Assembly: GCA_031272895.1 (NCBI GenBank)
Contig: JAISSW010000009.1
Span: forward strand, 1 to 49,983
Reading direction: 5' to 3'
Length of the DNA stretch: 49,983 bases
From: Clostridium sp.
GTDB taxonomy: Bacteria; Bacillota; Clostridia; Oscillospirales; Acutalibacteraceae
The notes under the pieces were generated by a model. The model made no database searches and had not been told where the DNA came from. It saw only the letters and a list, made by a program, of their open reading frames with translations. Of the stretch, positions 22,110-30,107 are shown piece by piece. The position numbers and the translations under genes are program-made. How positions within the stretch are numbered: the stretch's first letter is position 1; each line of letters begins with the position of its first letter.

Positions 22110-23923
22110 GCCCCCTCGCCCGGCACAATTGCGCCAACAGGGCAAACGGAGTAGCACTCCCCGCAGCCGGTGCATAGCGTCGGGTCTATCTCGGCCGCCC
22201 TGCCCGCCATATGTATTGCCGGGCAGCCAAAGCGCCGCACACAGGCTCCGCAGCCTGTACAGCTGCCGTTGTTAACCGCGGCGGGGGTTTTTGGTGATTT
22301 ATCTACGGCAATGCAGGCGCCCTCGAATATAAGCACGCGCACACCCTCCTTGCCGAGCATTTCCTTAACGGCGGCAATACCCGCAGGCAGATCAAAGGCG
22401 TTGACGCGGGCAAGCTCCAGACCGCCGATTCCCTGTAAAATTGCGGGGATACTAAGCTCCGGCGCAGGCTCACCTATGGCGTTTTTGCCCAAGCCGGGGT
22501 GCGGCTGACTGCCCGTCATGGCGGTGTTGCGATTATCCAAAACGCAAACAAGTATATCGTGCTTGTTATAAACCGCGTTGATAATGCCGGGGATTCCCGT
22601 GTGGAAGAATGTTGAGTCGCCCACAAAGGCAATCGCCTCTATCTCCTTGTCCGCAGTCTTAAGCCCCTGCGCCGCGGAAATGCCCGCGCCCATGCAAAGG
22701 CAGGTGTCAACCATGTCCAAGGGCTGCGCGTTACCAAGCGTGTAGCAGCCTATATCCCCGCAAAATACCGCGTGTAAGCCCTTGCACGCCTGCTTAACGG
22801 CATAAAAAGCCCCCCTGTGCGGGCAGCCCGCACATAAAACAGGCGGACGGTTGGGCGGGCAGGCAATGCCTCCGACTGCTCCCTCAGGCTCCCTTGCCTC
22901 CTGCGTTTCGTTACAGCCTAAGAAAGACACCAGCCTTGCGCGTATTGCCTCCACCGTGTTTTCACCAACGTTGGGGGTGTCCCCGCTGCGCTTGCCCAAA
23001 ACACGCACCGACAGCTTATCCTGCCCGCAAAGGGCAATCAGCTCGTCTTCAATCACGGGGTCAAGCTCCTCAAAAACCAGCAGCTCGTCAAGCCCGCTCA
23101 TAAATTCCCTTGCCAGCTCCCTTGGGAACGGCACCGTACCCACCTTAAGCAGCTTGTATTCGCCGCCCAATGGCTTAAGCGCCTGCGTAACATAAGCGTA
23201 GCTGACCCCGCCGCAGGCTATTCCCTTTTTGCCGCTGCCCGTAAGGCTGTTGCCAAAGCCGTCGGAAAGCTTCTTGCCAAGGGAAAACAGCTTTTCTTCT
23301 ATAATGGGCTTTTGCGCCCTTGTGAGCGCCGGAAAGATAACCCTGCGCTCCTTATTCCTGTCGAAAACGGGCACGGGGGCGTTTCGCTCAAGCGGCGGCA
23401 GGATTTCCACCGCGGCGTAGCTGTGGCAAACCCTTGTTGTTGGGCGCAGAATAACCGGCCGCCCCAGCTCCTCGGAAAGGGCAAAGGCTTCAGCCGCCAT
23501 AAGGTACGCCTCCTCCGGAGAGGAGGGGTCAAGGACGACTAACTTTGCGAACTCCCCAAAGCGGCGTGTGTCCTGCTCCGTTTGGCTTGAGATTGGTCCT
23601 GGGTCGTCCGCAACGGCAATGACCATGCCGCCTTTTATTCCTACATAGTTCAGGCTCATAAGCGGGTCGCTCGCCACGTTTAGCCCAACCTGCTTCATTG
23701 TTACAAGTGAGCGGCAGCCTGCCCACGCAGCGCCCGCTGCCAGCTCCAGCGCCGTTTTTTCGTTAACGCTCCACTCCACATGGATCCCCGCGCCGCGCTC
23801 CCTTGCGGCAGTCTCAAGTATCTCGGTAGAGGGGGTGCCGGGGTAGCCGGAAACCACGCCCACACCCGCGCGCAGTGCGCCGAGTGCGATTGCCTCATTT
23901 CCCATCAGCAGGCGTTTTGCCAT
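22106..23923 (-). CDS. iorA: Indolepyruvate:ferredoxin oxidoreductase alpha subunit
   Basis: 605 residues. The start at 23923 has GGGGGAG five bases upstream; the open frame further up lacks family sequence. The N-terminal pyrimidine-binding domain reads MGNEAIALGALRAGVGVVSG, then YPGTPSTEILE. The TPP domain has CPHRGAFYAV, FCGDIGCYTLG and GDSTFFHTGIPGIINAVYN. Two 4Fe-4S clusters at the end: CTGCGACVRRFGCP and CTGCGECYSVCPVGA. The enzyme oxidises aryl pyruvates from aromatic amino acids to acyl-CoA with ferredoxin. The gamma-type partner is not adjacent but at 14782-15354. Operon with the 66-aa gene and upp. Confidence 0.96.
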   Translation of the reverse strand: MAKRLLMGNEAIALGALRAGVGVVSGYPGTPSTEILETAARERGAGIHVEWSVNEKTALELAAGAAWAGCRSLVTMKQVGLNVASDPLMSLNYVGIKGGMVIAVADDPGPISSQTEQDTRRFGEFAKLVVLDPSSPEEAYLMAAEAFALSEELGRPVILRPTTRVCHSYAAVEILPPLERNAPVPVFDRNKERRVIFPALTRAQKPIIEEKLFSLGKKLSDGFGNSLTGSGKKGIACGGVSYAYVTQALKPLGGEYKLLKVGTVPFPRELAREFMSGLDELLVFEELDPVIEDELIALCGQDKLSVRVLGKRSGDTPNVGENTVEAIRARLVSFLGCNETQEAREPEGAVGGIACPPNRPPVLCAGCPHRGAFYAVKQACKGLHAVFCGDIGCYTLGNAQPLDMVDTCLCMGAGISAAQGLKTADKEIEAIAFVGDSTFFHTGIPGIINAVYNKHDILVCVLDNRNTAMTGSQPHPGLGKNAIGEPAPELSIPAILQGIGGLELARVNAFDLPAGIAAVKEMLGKEGVRVLIFEGACIAVDKSPKTPAAVNNGSCTGCGACVRRFGCPAIHMAGRAAEIDPTLCTGCGECYSVCPVGAIVPGEGA

Positions 23924-23956
23924 GCGCTCCCCCTTAACCACCAAAGCTCCGCTAAA

Positions 23957-23985
23957 ATTATACCAAAAAAGGCACTGCTTTGCAA
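23957..23985 (-). promoter_or_regulatory. Promoter of iorA-ORF66-upp
   Basis: TTGCAA (23980-23985) and TATAAT (23957-23962) on the minus strand, 17-base spacer, TGG before the -10. Confidence 0.7.
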
Positions 23986-23997
23986 GCCGGGTCAGCC

Positions 23998-26025
23998 TTA
24001 GCCCAAAAGCGTGTTTTCCTGCTGCGGCTTGGGGAAGGACGCGCTGCGGCTGAAGTAATAATTGTAAAGCTTGGTTGTGAAAGGTATTGTTACGCCGGAG
24101 CCGGACGCCAGCTCCACAAAGGTCATTACGCTGATTTCCGGGTTGTCGTATGGTCCAAAGCTGATTACCCAACCGTCGCTGACGGTTTTGCCGTTAACAA
24201 CGCGCTGGTTGGTGCCTGTTTTTGCGGCAATATCCACCTTAAGCTTTTCCGTCTTGTTGAAGCGGTAATCCCCCTGAGCCATTTTGTGCATTGCGTCCTG
24301 CACTATCTCCATGTTCTCTTGGCTTATGGGCAGCTCCGCGGCGACCTCCGGCTCCTTACTGAGCACGGTTTGGCTAAGGTTATAGCTCTTAATCTCCTTA
24401 ACCAAATGGGGAACGTAGCGTGTGCCGCCGTTCGCCAGCACCGCGGCGTAGTTTGCCATTTGTATGGGAGTAAAGGCGTTATCTCCTTGGGCAATGCCCG
24501 CCTGGACGGTGTAGCCCTCCTGCCATTCCTGCCCGTTTGCCTCACGGTATTCGGGACTGTCCAAATTGCCGGCGGTTTCCGGCAGCTCTATGCCGGTTTT
24601 TTGCCCAAGCCCAAACAGGCTGCGGTAGCTGTTGAGCTTATCAATGCCCAGCTTAACCGCGCAGTTATAGAAAAACGTGTTGCAGCTGGCGGTTATGGCG
24701 GTTGTTATGTTAACGTGCGCCGGGTGCAGCCCCGCCTGCGGGCAGGTAAACGTCGCCCCGCCGTAGGTATAGGTGCCGCGGCAGTAAAAGGTCGTGTCCT
24801 TGGTGATAACTCCCTCCTGCAGGGCTGTCAGCGCCACGGAGGGCTTGATTGTTGAGCCGGGGGTAAAGGCGGACATAAGCGCCCTGTCCCACAGGGGATT
24901 GGAATCCATTTTTTTAAGCTCCGGCAGCAGCTGGGCAAACTTGGTTATGTCGTATGTTGGGTAGCTGACGCAGGCAAGCACCGCTCCGGTGTTGGGGTTC
25001 ATAACAACCACTGCCCCCGCCGCGTAGGAAAGCCGCACCCCCTCAAGGGTGTTTTCGGTGAAGTCCGCAAAGTTTTCCATAACCCACTTCTGCAGTGTAA
25101 CATCAATGTTAAGCACAACCGTGTTGCCCTGCACCGGCGGTTCTATTATCTCCTCTGTCAGCGTGCCGTCGCGGTTGAGGGTTATGCGCTTCTTGCCGTC
25201 CTTGCCGCGTAGGGTTTCTTCAAGCGCCTGCTCCAAGCCGCTTTTACCGATTACGTCGTTCAGGCGGTAGCCCTCTGCCTTTTTTGCGGCGTATTCGTCC
25301 GCGTCAATGGCGCCCACACGCCCGAGTATGTTGGGCATTATGTCGCCGTCTATGGCGTATTCCCTCACGGAGGAAACCTCTGTGTCCACGCCGGGGTATT
25401 TTGCGCTCTGCTCCTTAATGCGGGCAATCAGCTCCGCCGGAACGTCCTGAGCAAAGGTGTAGGGCGTGCTGACGCGAAAGCCCTCCCGCCAAAGCTGTAC
25501 ATTGACGCTCGCAAGCTTGCGGCGGTCTGATTTTGAGTATTCCTCAAGCCCAAAGCGCTTGGTCAACGCCGCGAAGCAATCCTCCGCCGTGGCGTAGTCG
25601 TTAACGTAAAGCATCTCCTTGCCCTTAAGCCAGGCTATATCCGTTTCCCTGCCCTCAATAAATTTGATGTTACCCTTGTCGTCAAATTCCATTGGCAGCT
25701 TATCGAGCCATTCCAGCTTTTCCTTTTCCAGCAGCCGGATTAGGGAGAGGATAAGCTCGTTGCGAGCCTTTTGGTCGCTTGCGGAGGGGAAAAGCCCCGC
25801 CTTAAAGATAAGGTTATTTGATTGGCGGTTCACCACAAGGGGAACGCCGTTGGTGTCAACAATCTCGCCGCGCACGGCAGGTATGGGGGTAAGCTCGCCC
25901 TGGCTGACCGTCGCCCCGCCTCCCGCCGACTGGTAGTAGCCCGTAGCGGAAAGCAGCCCGACAAGGCAGGCAAGAATTAAACAGACGGCGGCAATGCGCC
26001 GGACAAGCAGCTTTTTTTCGGACAT
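23998..26025 (-). CDS. Class B penicillin-binding protein (PBP2/FtsI-like transpeptidase)
   Basis: 675 residues from the ATG at 26025 (GAGGGAG upstream). One N-terminal membrane helix (about 8-30), a dimerisation/pedestal region beginning PIPAVRGEIVDTNGVPL (about 47), then the transpeptidase domain. Active-site motifs: STIK (Ser391, Lys394), SCN (447-449) and KTGT (602-605). It cross-links peptidoglycan; class B enzymes work with SEDS glycosyltransferases, none of which is nearby. Its size and order fit elongation PBP2 or a sporulation SpoVD-type enzyme lacking PASTA. Downstream of htrA and the two-component pair, with its own promoter. Confidence 0.92.
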   Translation of the reverse strand: MSEKKLLVRRIAAVCLILACLVGLLSATGYYQSAGGGATVSQGELTPIPAVRGEIVDTNGVPLVVNRQSNNLIFKAGLFPSASDQKARNELILSLIRLLEKEKLEWLDKLPMEFDDKGNIKFIEGRETDIAWLKGKEMLYVNDYATAEDCFAALTKRFGLEEYSKSDRRKLASVNVQLWREGFRVSTPYTFAQDVPAELIARIKEQSAKYPGVDTEVSSVREYAIDGDIMPNILGRVGAIDADEYAAKKAEGYRLNDVIGKSGLEQALEETLRGKDGKKRITLNRDGTLTEEIIEPPVQGNTVVLNIDVTLQKWVMENFADFTENTLEGVRLSYAAGAVVVMNPNTGAVLACVSYPTYDITKFAQLLPELKKMDSNPLWDRALMSAFTPGSTIKPSVALTALQEGVITKDTTFYCRGTYTYGGATFTCPQAGLHPAHVNITTAITASCNTFFYNCAVKLGIDKLNSYRSLFGLGQKTGIELPETAGNLDSPEYREANGQEWQEGYTVQAGIAQGDNAFTPIQMANYAAVLANGGTRYVPHLVKEIKSYNLSQTVLSKEPEVAAELPISQENMEIVQDAMHKMAQGDYRFNKTEKLKVDIAAKTGTNQRVVNGKTVSDGWVISFGPYDNPEISVMTFVELASGSGVTIPFTTKLYNYYFSRSASFPKPQQENTLLG

Positions 26026-26082
26026 AACGCTCCCTCGGTAGTCAGGCGGGTTTTTGCGGCAGCATGGCGCTGACCTGCTAAT

Positions 26083-26111
26083 ATTATAAGCGTTTTCACA
26101 AACAAAAACAA
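26083..26111 (-). promoter_or_regulatory. Promoter of the PBP gene
   Basis: TTGTTT (26106-26111) and TATAAT (26083-26088) on the minus strand with a 17-base spacer; the -35 overlaps the T run of the upstream terminator. Confidence 0.55.
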
Positions 26112-26133
26112 GAGTGCGTCGCCGCACCCTTGT
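26101..26133 (-). terminator. Terminator of the HtrA gene
   Basis: Minus strand ACAAGGGTGCG-gcga-CGCACTCTTGT (26108-26133) followed by TTTTGTTTG. Eleven-pair stem with one wobble. Confidence 0.8.
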
Positions 26134-26144
26134 CTTTGTTTGTT

Positions 26145-27668
26145 TTAATCGAACGGGGAAAGGATATCAGGCTCTGTGGTGGTTTCCTCAGTTGCGCTGC
26201 TGCCCATGTCCTCAATCAGCTTTGCCTTAACCGTCAATTCCTCTATGGTGTAATCGCTGTGGACACGCACAAGGCTGAGTGTCAGCGTATCGCCGGGCTT
26301 GCTGCTTTGGATAATTTCAATCAGCACGTCCGCGGTATCCATATCCTTGCCGTTTACGGCGGTAATCATGTCATATTTTTGCGCCTTTGTGCCGGCAAGC
26401 GCCCCGTCCTTGTTGATTTCCATAATAATCAACGAACCGGACGGCAGCTTGTTCTGCTGCACAATGCGGCTGTATTCATAGCTCTGCGACGCCTCAATAT
26501 AGCTGATTCCCAGCTTGGCCCGGTCGGGCACGCGCCCGTTCTTAATCAGCTGGTCGATTATGGTTTTAGCGGGGGTGGAGGGGATTGCAAAGCCCATACC
26601 CTCAATGTCGTCGCTGACGATTTTGAGTGAAACTATGCCCACAACCTGCCCGTATTTGTTAACAAGGGGACCGCCGCTGTTGCCGGGGTTAATTGCCGCG
26701 TCGTGCTGAATGAGCTTCATTTCGTTTTCGCTCTTAAGGTCACGCCCAATACTGGAAACTATGCCTGCGGTGACTGAGCCGTAAAAGTCCATGCCCGCCG
26801 GGTTGCCGATTGCCCAAACGGACTCGCCTGCCTTAAGCACGTCTGAATTGCCGAACTCCGCCGCAGTAAGCCCCGTTTTCTTGATTTTGATTACTCCCAA
26901 ATCCGTGCGGGTGTCGTAGCCGACTATGCTGGCGTCCACCTGGGTGCCGTCCTCAAGCTGTACCTTGATTGTGTAGCCGGAGGCATCGCTGATAACGTGT
27001 GCGCAGGTTACAACATAGGTGTAGGTCTTGCTGCTGTCCTCACCCATAATAATGCCGGAGGCGCTGCCCACGCTTGTTGTGCTGCGGCTTGAGAAAAGCA
27101 CAATACCCACCACGGAGGGCTTCAGCTTTTCCGCAACCTGTTCGCCCGTAAGGATTGTGCCGGATTCAGGCACAGTCACTTCCTCTTTCGGTGTGTCTTG
27201 TATTGTAAGGGTTGTGTCGTCGCCCTCAACAACGCCGTCGTTGTCGCCCCTGTCGCGCAACCAGCCGAAAGCCGCCACGACGGAGGTGGCGACAAGCACA
27301 ATCGCAAGCAGCACACACAAAACCTTAAGCCCCGTATAGGGTTTCTTGGGCTTTTTCTCCTTGCTCGGTGCCGCCGCAACAGGGGGCACGGGCGCTGAGG
27401 GCACATACGCCGGGTAGGGCTGCTGATAAGGCGGCGCATAGGCGGGGTACTGCTGCACCGGCGGAGCTATCGGCGGCGCAGGCACAAACTGCTGCTCCTG
27501 TGCGCTAAGCTCAAACGTAAGCGCAGACTCCTCCGCGGGCGGCTGTGCTTCGGGTGCGGGCTGCGGGTCTGAGGGCGCCGGCACTGCGGGCTCCTCAGTT
27601 GCCATAAAGGGAACAGGCGGTACCTCGTTAGGGCTTTCGCCGCCCTGAGCATTCAAGAATTCGTCCAT
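26145..27668 (-). CDS. HtrA/DegP-like membrane-anchored serine protease with PDZ domain
   Basis: 507 residues. The start at 27668 has AGGAGG five bases upstream; a start 11 codons earlier is less likely. Long cytoplasmic Pro/Gln/Tyr-rich region (about 1-110), one membrane helix (about 113-137), then the trypsin-like domain: His224 in VVTCAHVISD, Asp256 in TRTDLGVI, Ser331 in NPGNSGGPLV. A C-terminal PDZ domain starts near KLGISYIEASQSY and includes DGALAGTKAQKYDMITAVNG. Degrades or senses misfolded proteins outside the membrane. It follows the histidine kinase by 89 bases with its own promoter, suggesting envelope-stress control. Confidence 0.93.
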   Translation of the reverse strand: MDEFLNAQGGESPNEVPPVPFMATEEPAVPAPSDPQPAPEAQPPAEESALTFELSAQEQQFVPAPPIAPPVQQYPAYAPPYQQPYPAYVPSAPVPPVAAAPSKEKKPKKPYTGLKVLCVLLAIVLVATSVVAAFGWLRDRGDNDGVVEGDDTTLTIQDTPKEEVTVPESGTILTGEQVAEKLKPSVVGIVLFSSRSTTSVGSASGIIMGEDSSKTYTYVVTCAHVISDASGYTIKVQLEDGTQVDASIVGYDTRTDLGVIKIKKTGLTAAEFGNSDVLKAGESVWAIGNPAGMDFYGSVTAGIVSSIGRDLKSENEMKLIQHDAAINPGNSGGPLVNKYGQVVGIVSLKIVSDDIEGMGFAIPSTPAKTIIDQLIKNGRVPDRAKLGISYIEASQSYEYSRIVQQNKLPSGSLIIMEINKDGALAGTKAQKYDMITAVNGKDMDTADVLIEIIQSSKPGDTLTLSLVRVHSDYTIEELTVKAKLIEDMGSSATEETTTEPDILSPFD

Positions 27669-27701
27669 ATTGTCCTCCTGGTTGGCTGATTTTACAGGCA
27701 T

Positions 27702-27730
27702 AATTTAACATTCCTGTGTGATTATTGCAA
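27702..27730 (-). promoter_or_regulatory. Promoter of the HtrA gene
   Basis: TTGCAA (27725-27730) and TAAATT (27702-27707) on the minus strand, 17-base spacer. Confidence 0.5.
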
Positions 27731-27757
27731 ATCGCTTGTGTGAAAACTACGAAAAAC

Positions 27758-29347
27758 TCATTTCGGCAGCCAAAAGCTGAATTCCGCGTACTGGTCCTCC
27801 ACGCTGGTGGCAGCTATCTTTCCGCCGTGCAGCTCCACTATTGTTTTGACTATATAAAGCCCCAAGCCTGCGCTCTTTGTGTCGTAGCTGCGGCTTTGGT
27901 CAACCTTATAAAAGCGCTCAAACACGTTGGAAAGGTCGTTTTGCCCTATCCCCGTGCCGCTGTTGCGGATTGCCACGCAAACCCGGCCGTCCTCCTCCCA
28001 GGTCCTCACGCCGATTGTGCCGCCGCCGTTGACGAATTTGACGGCGTTATCGCACAGGTTATAGACCACCTGGCTCATCATGTCCCTGTCCGCGCTGACG
28101 CTGACGGGCTTTTCGCTCAGCTGCTCAATGCCCTCCACGCTAACGCCCTTTTGCTCAATAAGGCGCTCAAAGTTAAGCAGGGTCTGCAGCACAAGCGAGG
28201 AAATATCGAAAGGCTTGGGCTTCATGTGCAGCTCTCCGGCCTCAATGCGGCTCATGTTAAGCATACCCGTCACAAGGCGTGAAAGCCGCTTGACCTCCCC
28301 GCTGACTATGCCAAGGTAATGCTCCTGGCGAGAGGTGGGGATTGTGCCGTCCAAAATACCGTCTATAAAGCCGCCGATTGTCGTCATTGGTGTCTTAAGC
28401 TCGTGGGAAACATTTGCCACAAAGCTGCGGCGCGTCTGCTCCAGCACGGATAAATCCTGCGCCATGTTGTTGAAGGATTCCACCAGCGCCACAAGCTCAT
28501 CGCGGCTCTTTTTGCGCTTTTTGCCGTGTTTTTTTGCGCCTTTCCTGCCGGGGTAATAAACCCTTATGCTGAAGTCGCCGACGGCATAGCGGCTGGCGGC
28601 GGTCTGCATTTCCAGCAGGGGCTTTGTAAGGCGGTAGGAGAGGAACGCCACAACAAAAATCACAAAGCAAAGGGAAACCAGCACGGCGACGAAGAAACGC
28701 AGCGTCACCTCCTGGATATAGGGGCGCAGACCCTGGGTAAGCGGCGCTGTGGCAAAAACAGCCCCGTTCACGGCGCCGCCCTCCCCGGTGTAAAGCGGAG
28801 AGGAGGCATAGTACCTATGCTCGTCAAACATACCGCCAAGGGTACCCTCGCCTTGCTCCGACTGGGTGAGCGCAGCCTCCATAATATCCGCCGGCAGAGT
28901 AACGCTTTGGTGGATTGGACATTGCCCCACAAAGCGCGGCGTTGTGATTTGCGACATATCCGTGCAATAAACAACCTTCCCCTGCGTGTTGACGATGAAC
29001 AAATCAGTCCGCACATAGACGTCGGTGTCGTCTATGTTATCAAGCCCCGTGTTGAGGGCCGCCGCCGTTTCGTTCATCATATAAAGCACAAGGGTTTCAA
29101 AATCCGCATTTGATGTAACGTGCTGCTGCACCGTTTGGGCGTTATCCGCAATGCGCCGGGCGTTTTCCCCAAGCTGCGCCAGCTTTTCGTCCGACCAGAA
29201 GCGCGCAATGGTTACAATGAACGCCGCGCCCAGCACAATAAAGCTAACCACCAGCAATGCGCTGAAGGTTATGGCGTAGCGCCTGAACAGCCCCGACTTA
29301 AGGAAGTGTGTGCGGCGCGGTATGTGCTTCTTACGCTCTGGTTTCAA
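27758..29347 (-). CDS. Sensor histidine kinase
   Basis: 529 residues. Two membrane helices (about 23-50 and 215-238) flank an extracellular sensor of about 160 residues. A HAMP-like region follows, carrying a very basic insert (GRKGAKKHGKKRKKSRDE, about 267-284). The H-box FVANVSHELKTPMTTIGGFI (His315), N-box MSQVVYNLCDNAVKFVNGGG, G1 NSGTGIGQNDLSNVF and G2 SAGLGLYIVKTIVELHGG are intact. It phosphorylates the regulator encoded just upstream, whose gene end it overlaps by 17 bases. The architecture is PhoR/WalK-like without a PAS domain. The signal is probably envelope-related, given the HtrA and PBP neighbours. Confidence 0.93.
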   Translation of the reverse strand: MKPERKKHIPRRTHFLKSGLFRRYAITFSALLVVSFIVLGAAFIVTIARFWSDEKLAQLGENARRIADNAQTVQQHVTSNADFETLVLYMMNETAAALNTGLDNIDDTDVYVRTDLFIVNTQGKVVYCTDMSQITTPRFVGQCPIHQSVTLPADIMEAALTQSEQGEGTLGGMFDEHRYYASSPLYTGEGGAVNGAVFATAPLTQGLRPYIQEVTLRFFVAVLVSLCFVIFVVAFLSYRLTKPLLEMQTAASRYAVGDFSIRVYYPGRKGAKKHGKKRKKSRDELVALVESFNNMAQDLSVLEQTRRSFVANVSHELKTPMTTIGGFIDGILDGTIPTSRQEHYLGIVSGEVKRLSRLVTGMLNMSRIEAGELHMKPKPFDISSLVLQTLLNFERLIEQKGVSVEGIEQLSEKPVSVSADRDMMSQVVYNLCDNAVKFVNGGGTIGVRTWEEDGRVCVAIRNSGTGIGQNDLSNVFERFYKVDQSRSYDTKSAGLGLYIVKTIVELHGGKIAATSVEDQYAEFSFWLPK

Positions 29348-30023
29348 ATTTATACCCTACGCTCCACACTGTTTTAAGCTCCCATTTGTCGCTTATGCCC
29401 TCCAGCTTTTCACGCAGGCGCTTAACGTGAACGTCCACCGTGCGGGAATCGCCGTAATAATCGAAGCCCCACACCTCGTCCAAAAGCTGGTCGCGTGTGT
29501 AGACCCTGTTGGGGTTGCTTGCCAAATGATAAATCAGCTCAAGCTCTTTGGGCGGAGTGTCCACCCTCTTGCCGTCCACAAGCAGCTCATAATTTGTAAG
29601 GTTAATCACAAGCTTGTCGTAGCGGACCTCCTTAACGTCGCCGCCCGCCGGCGAAGGAACAGAGCGGCGCAGCACCGCCTTGATTCTCGCCAGCACCTCC
29701 TTTGCGTCAAAGGGCTTAACAATGTAGTCGTCCGCGCCAAGCTCCAAGCCAAGCACCTTGTCGAAGGTTTCACCCTTGGCGGTAAGCATAATAATGGGGA
29801 CGTCGCTTTGCTTGCGTACCTCGCGGCAAACGCCCCAGCCGTCCAGCTTCGGCAGCATAATGTCCAGCAGAATCAGCGCGGGCTCAAAGTCGCGGCAGCT
29901 TTCCACCGCCGCCTCGCCGTCGTTTGCGATTGCCACAACATAGCCCTCTTTTTCAAGGTACAGCCGAAGCAGCTCGCAGATATTGGTGTCGTCGTCAACA
30001 ACAAGAATTTTTTCTAATGCCAT
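29331..30023 (-). CDS. OmpR/PhoB-family response regulator
   Basis: 230 residues. Receiver domain: DDD acidic pocket at 10-12, phospho-acceptor Asp54 in LILLDIMLPKLDGWGV, the Thr and Lys of IIMLTAKGE and VKPFDAKEVLARI. The winged-helix DNA-binding domain ends the protein (LTNYELLVDGKRVDTPPKEL, then RDQLLDEVWGFDYYGDSRTV). The start at 30023 has GAGGAGAG upstream. Partner of the downstream kinase. It is the second gene of a leftward run that begins with the 628-residue surface protein 84 bases upstream. Confidence 0.95.
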   Translation of the reverse strand: MALEKILVVDDDTNICELLRLYLEKEGYVVAIANDGEAAVESCRDFEPALILLDIMLPKLDGWGVCREVRKQSDVPIIMLTAKGETFDKVLGLELGADDYIVKPFDAKEVLARIKAVLRRSVPSPAGGDVKEVRYDKLVINLTNYELLVDGKRVDTPPKELELIYHLASNPNRVYTRDQLLDEVWGFDYYGDSRTVDVHVKRLREKLEGISDKWELKTVWSVGYKFETRA

Positions 30024-30107
30024 GGTTCTCTCCTCGCTAAGGTCTTTTTTTTGCAGAACAGCCGACACGGCTTGTATCGGCTGCGCTAACATTTTAATTT
30101 GCCCGTG

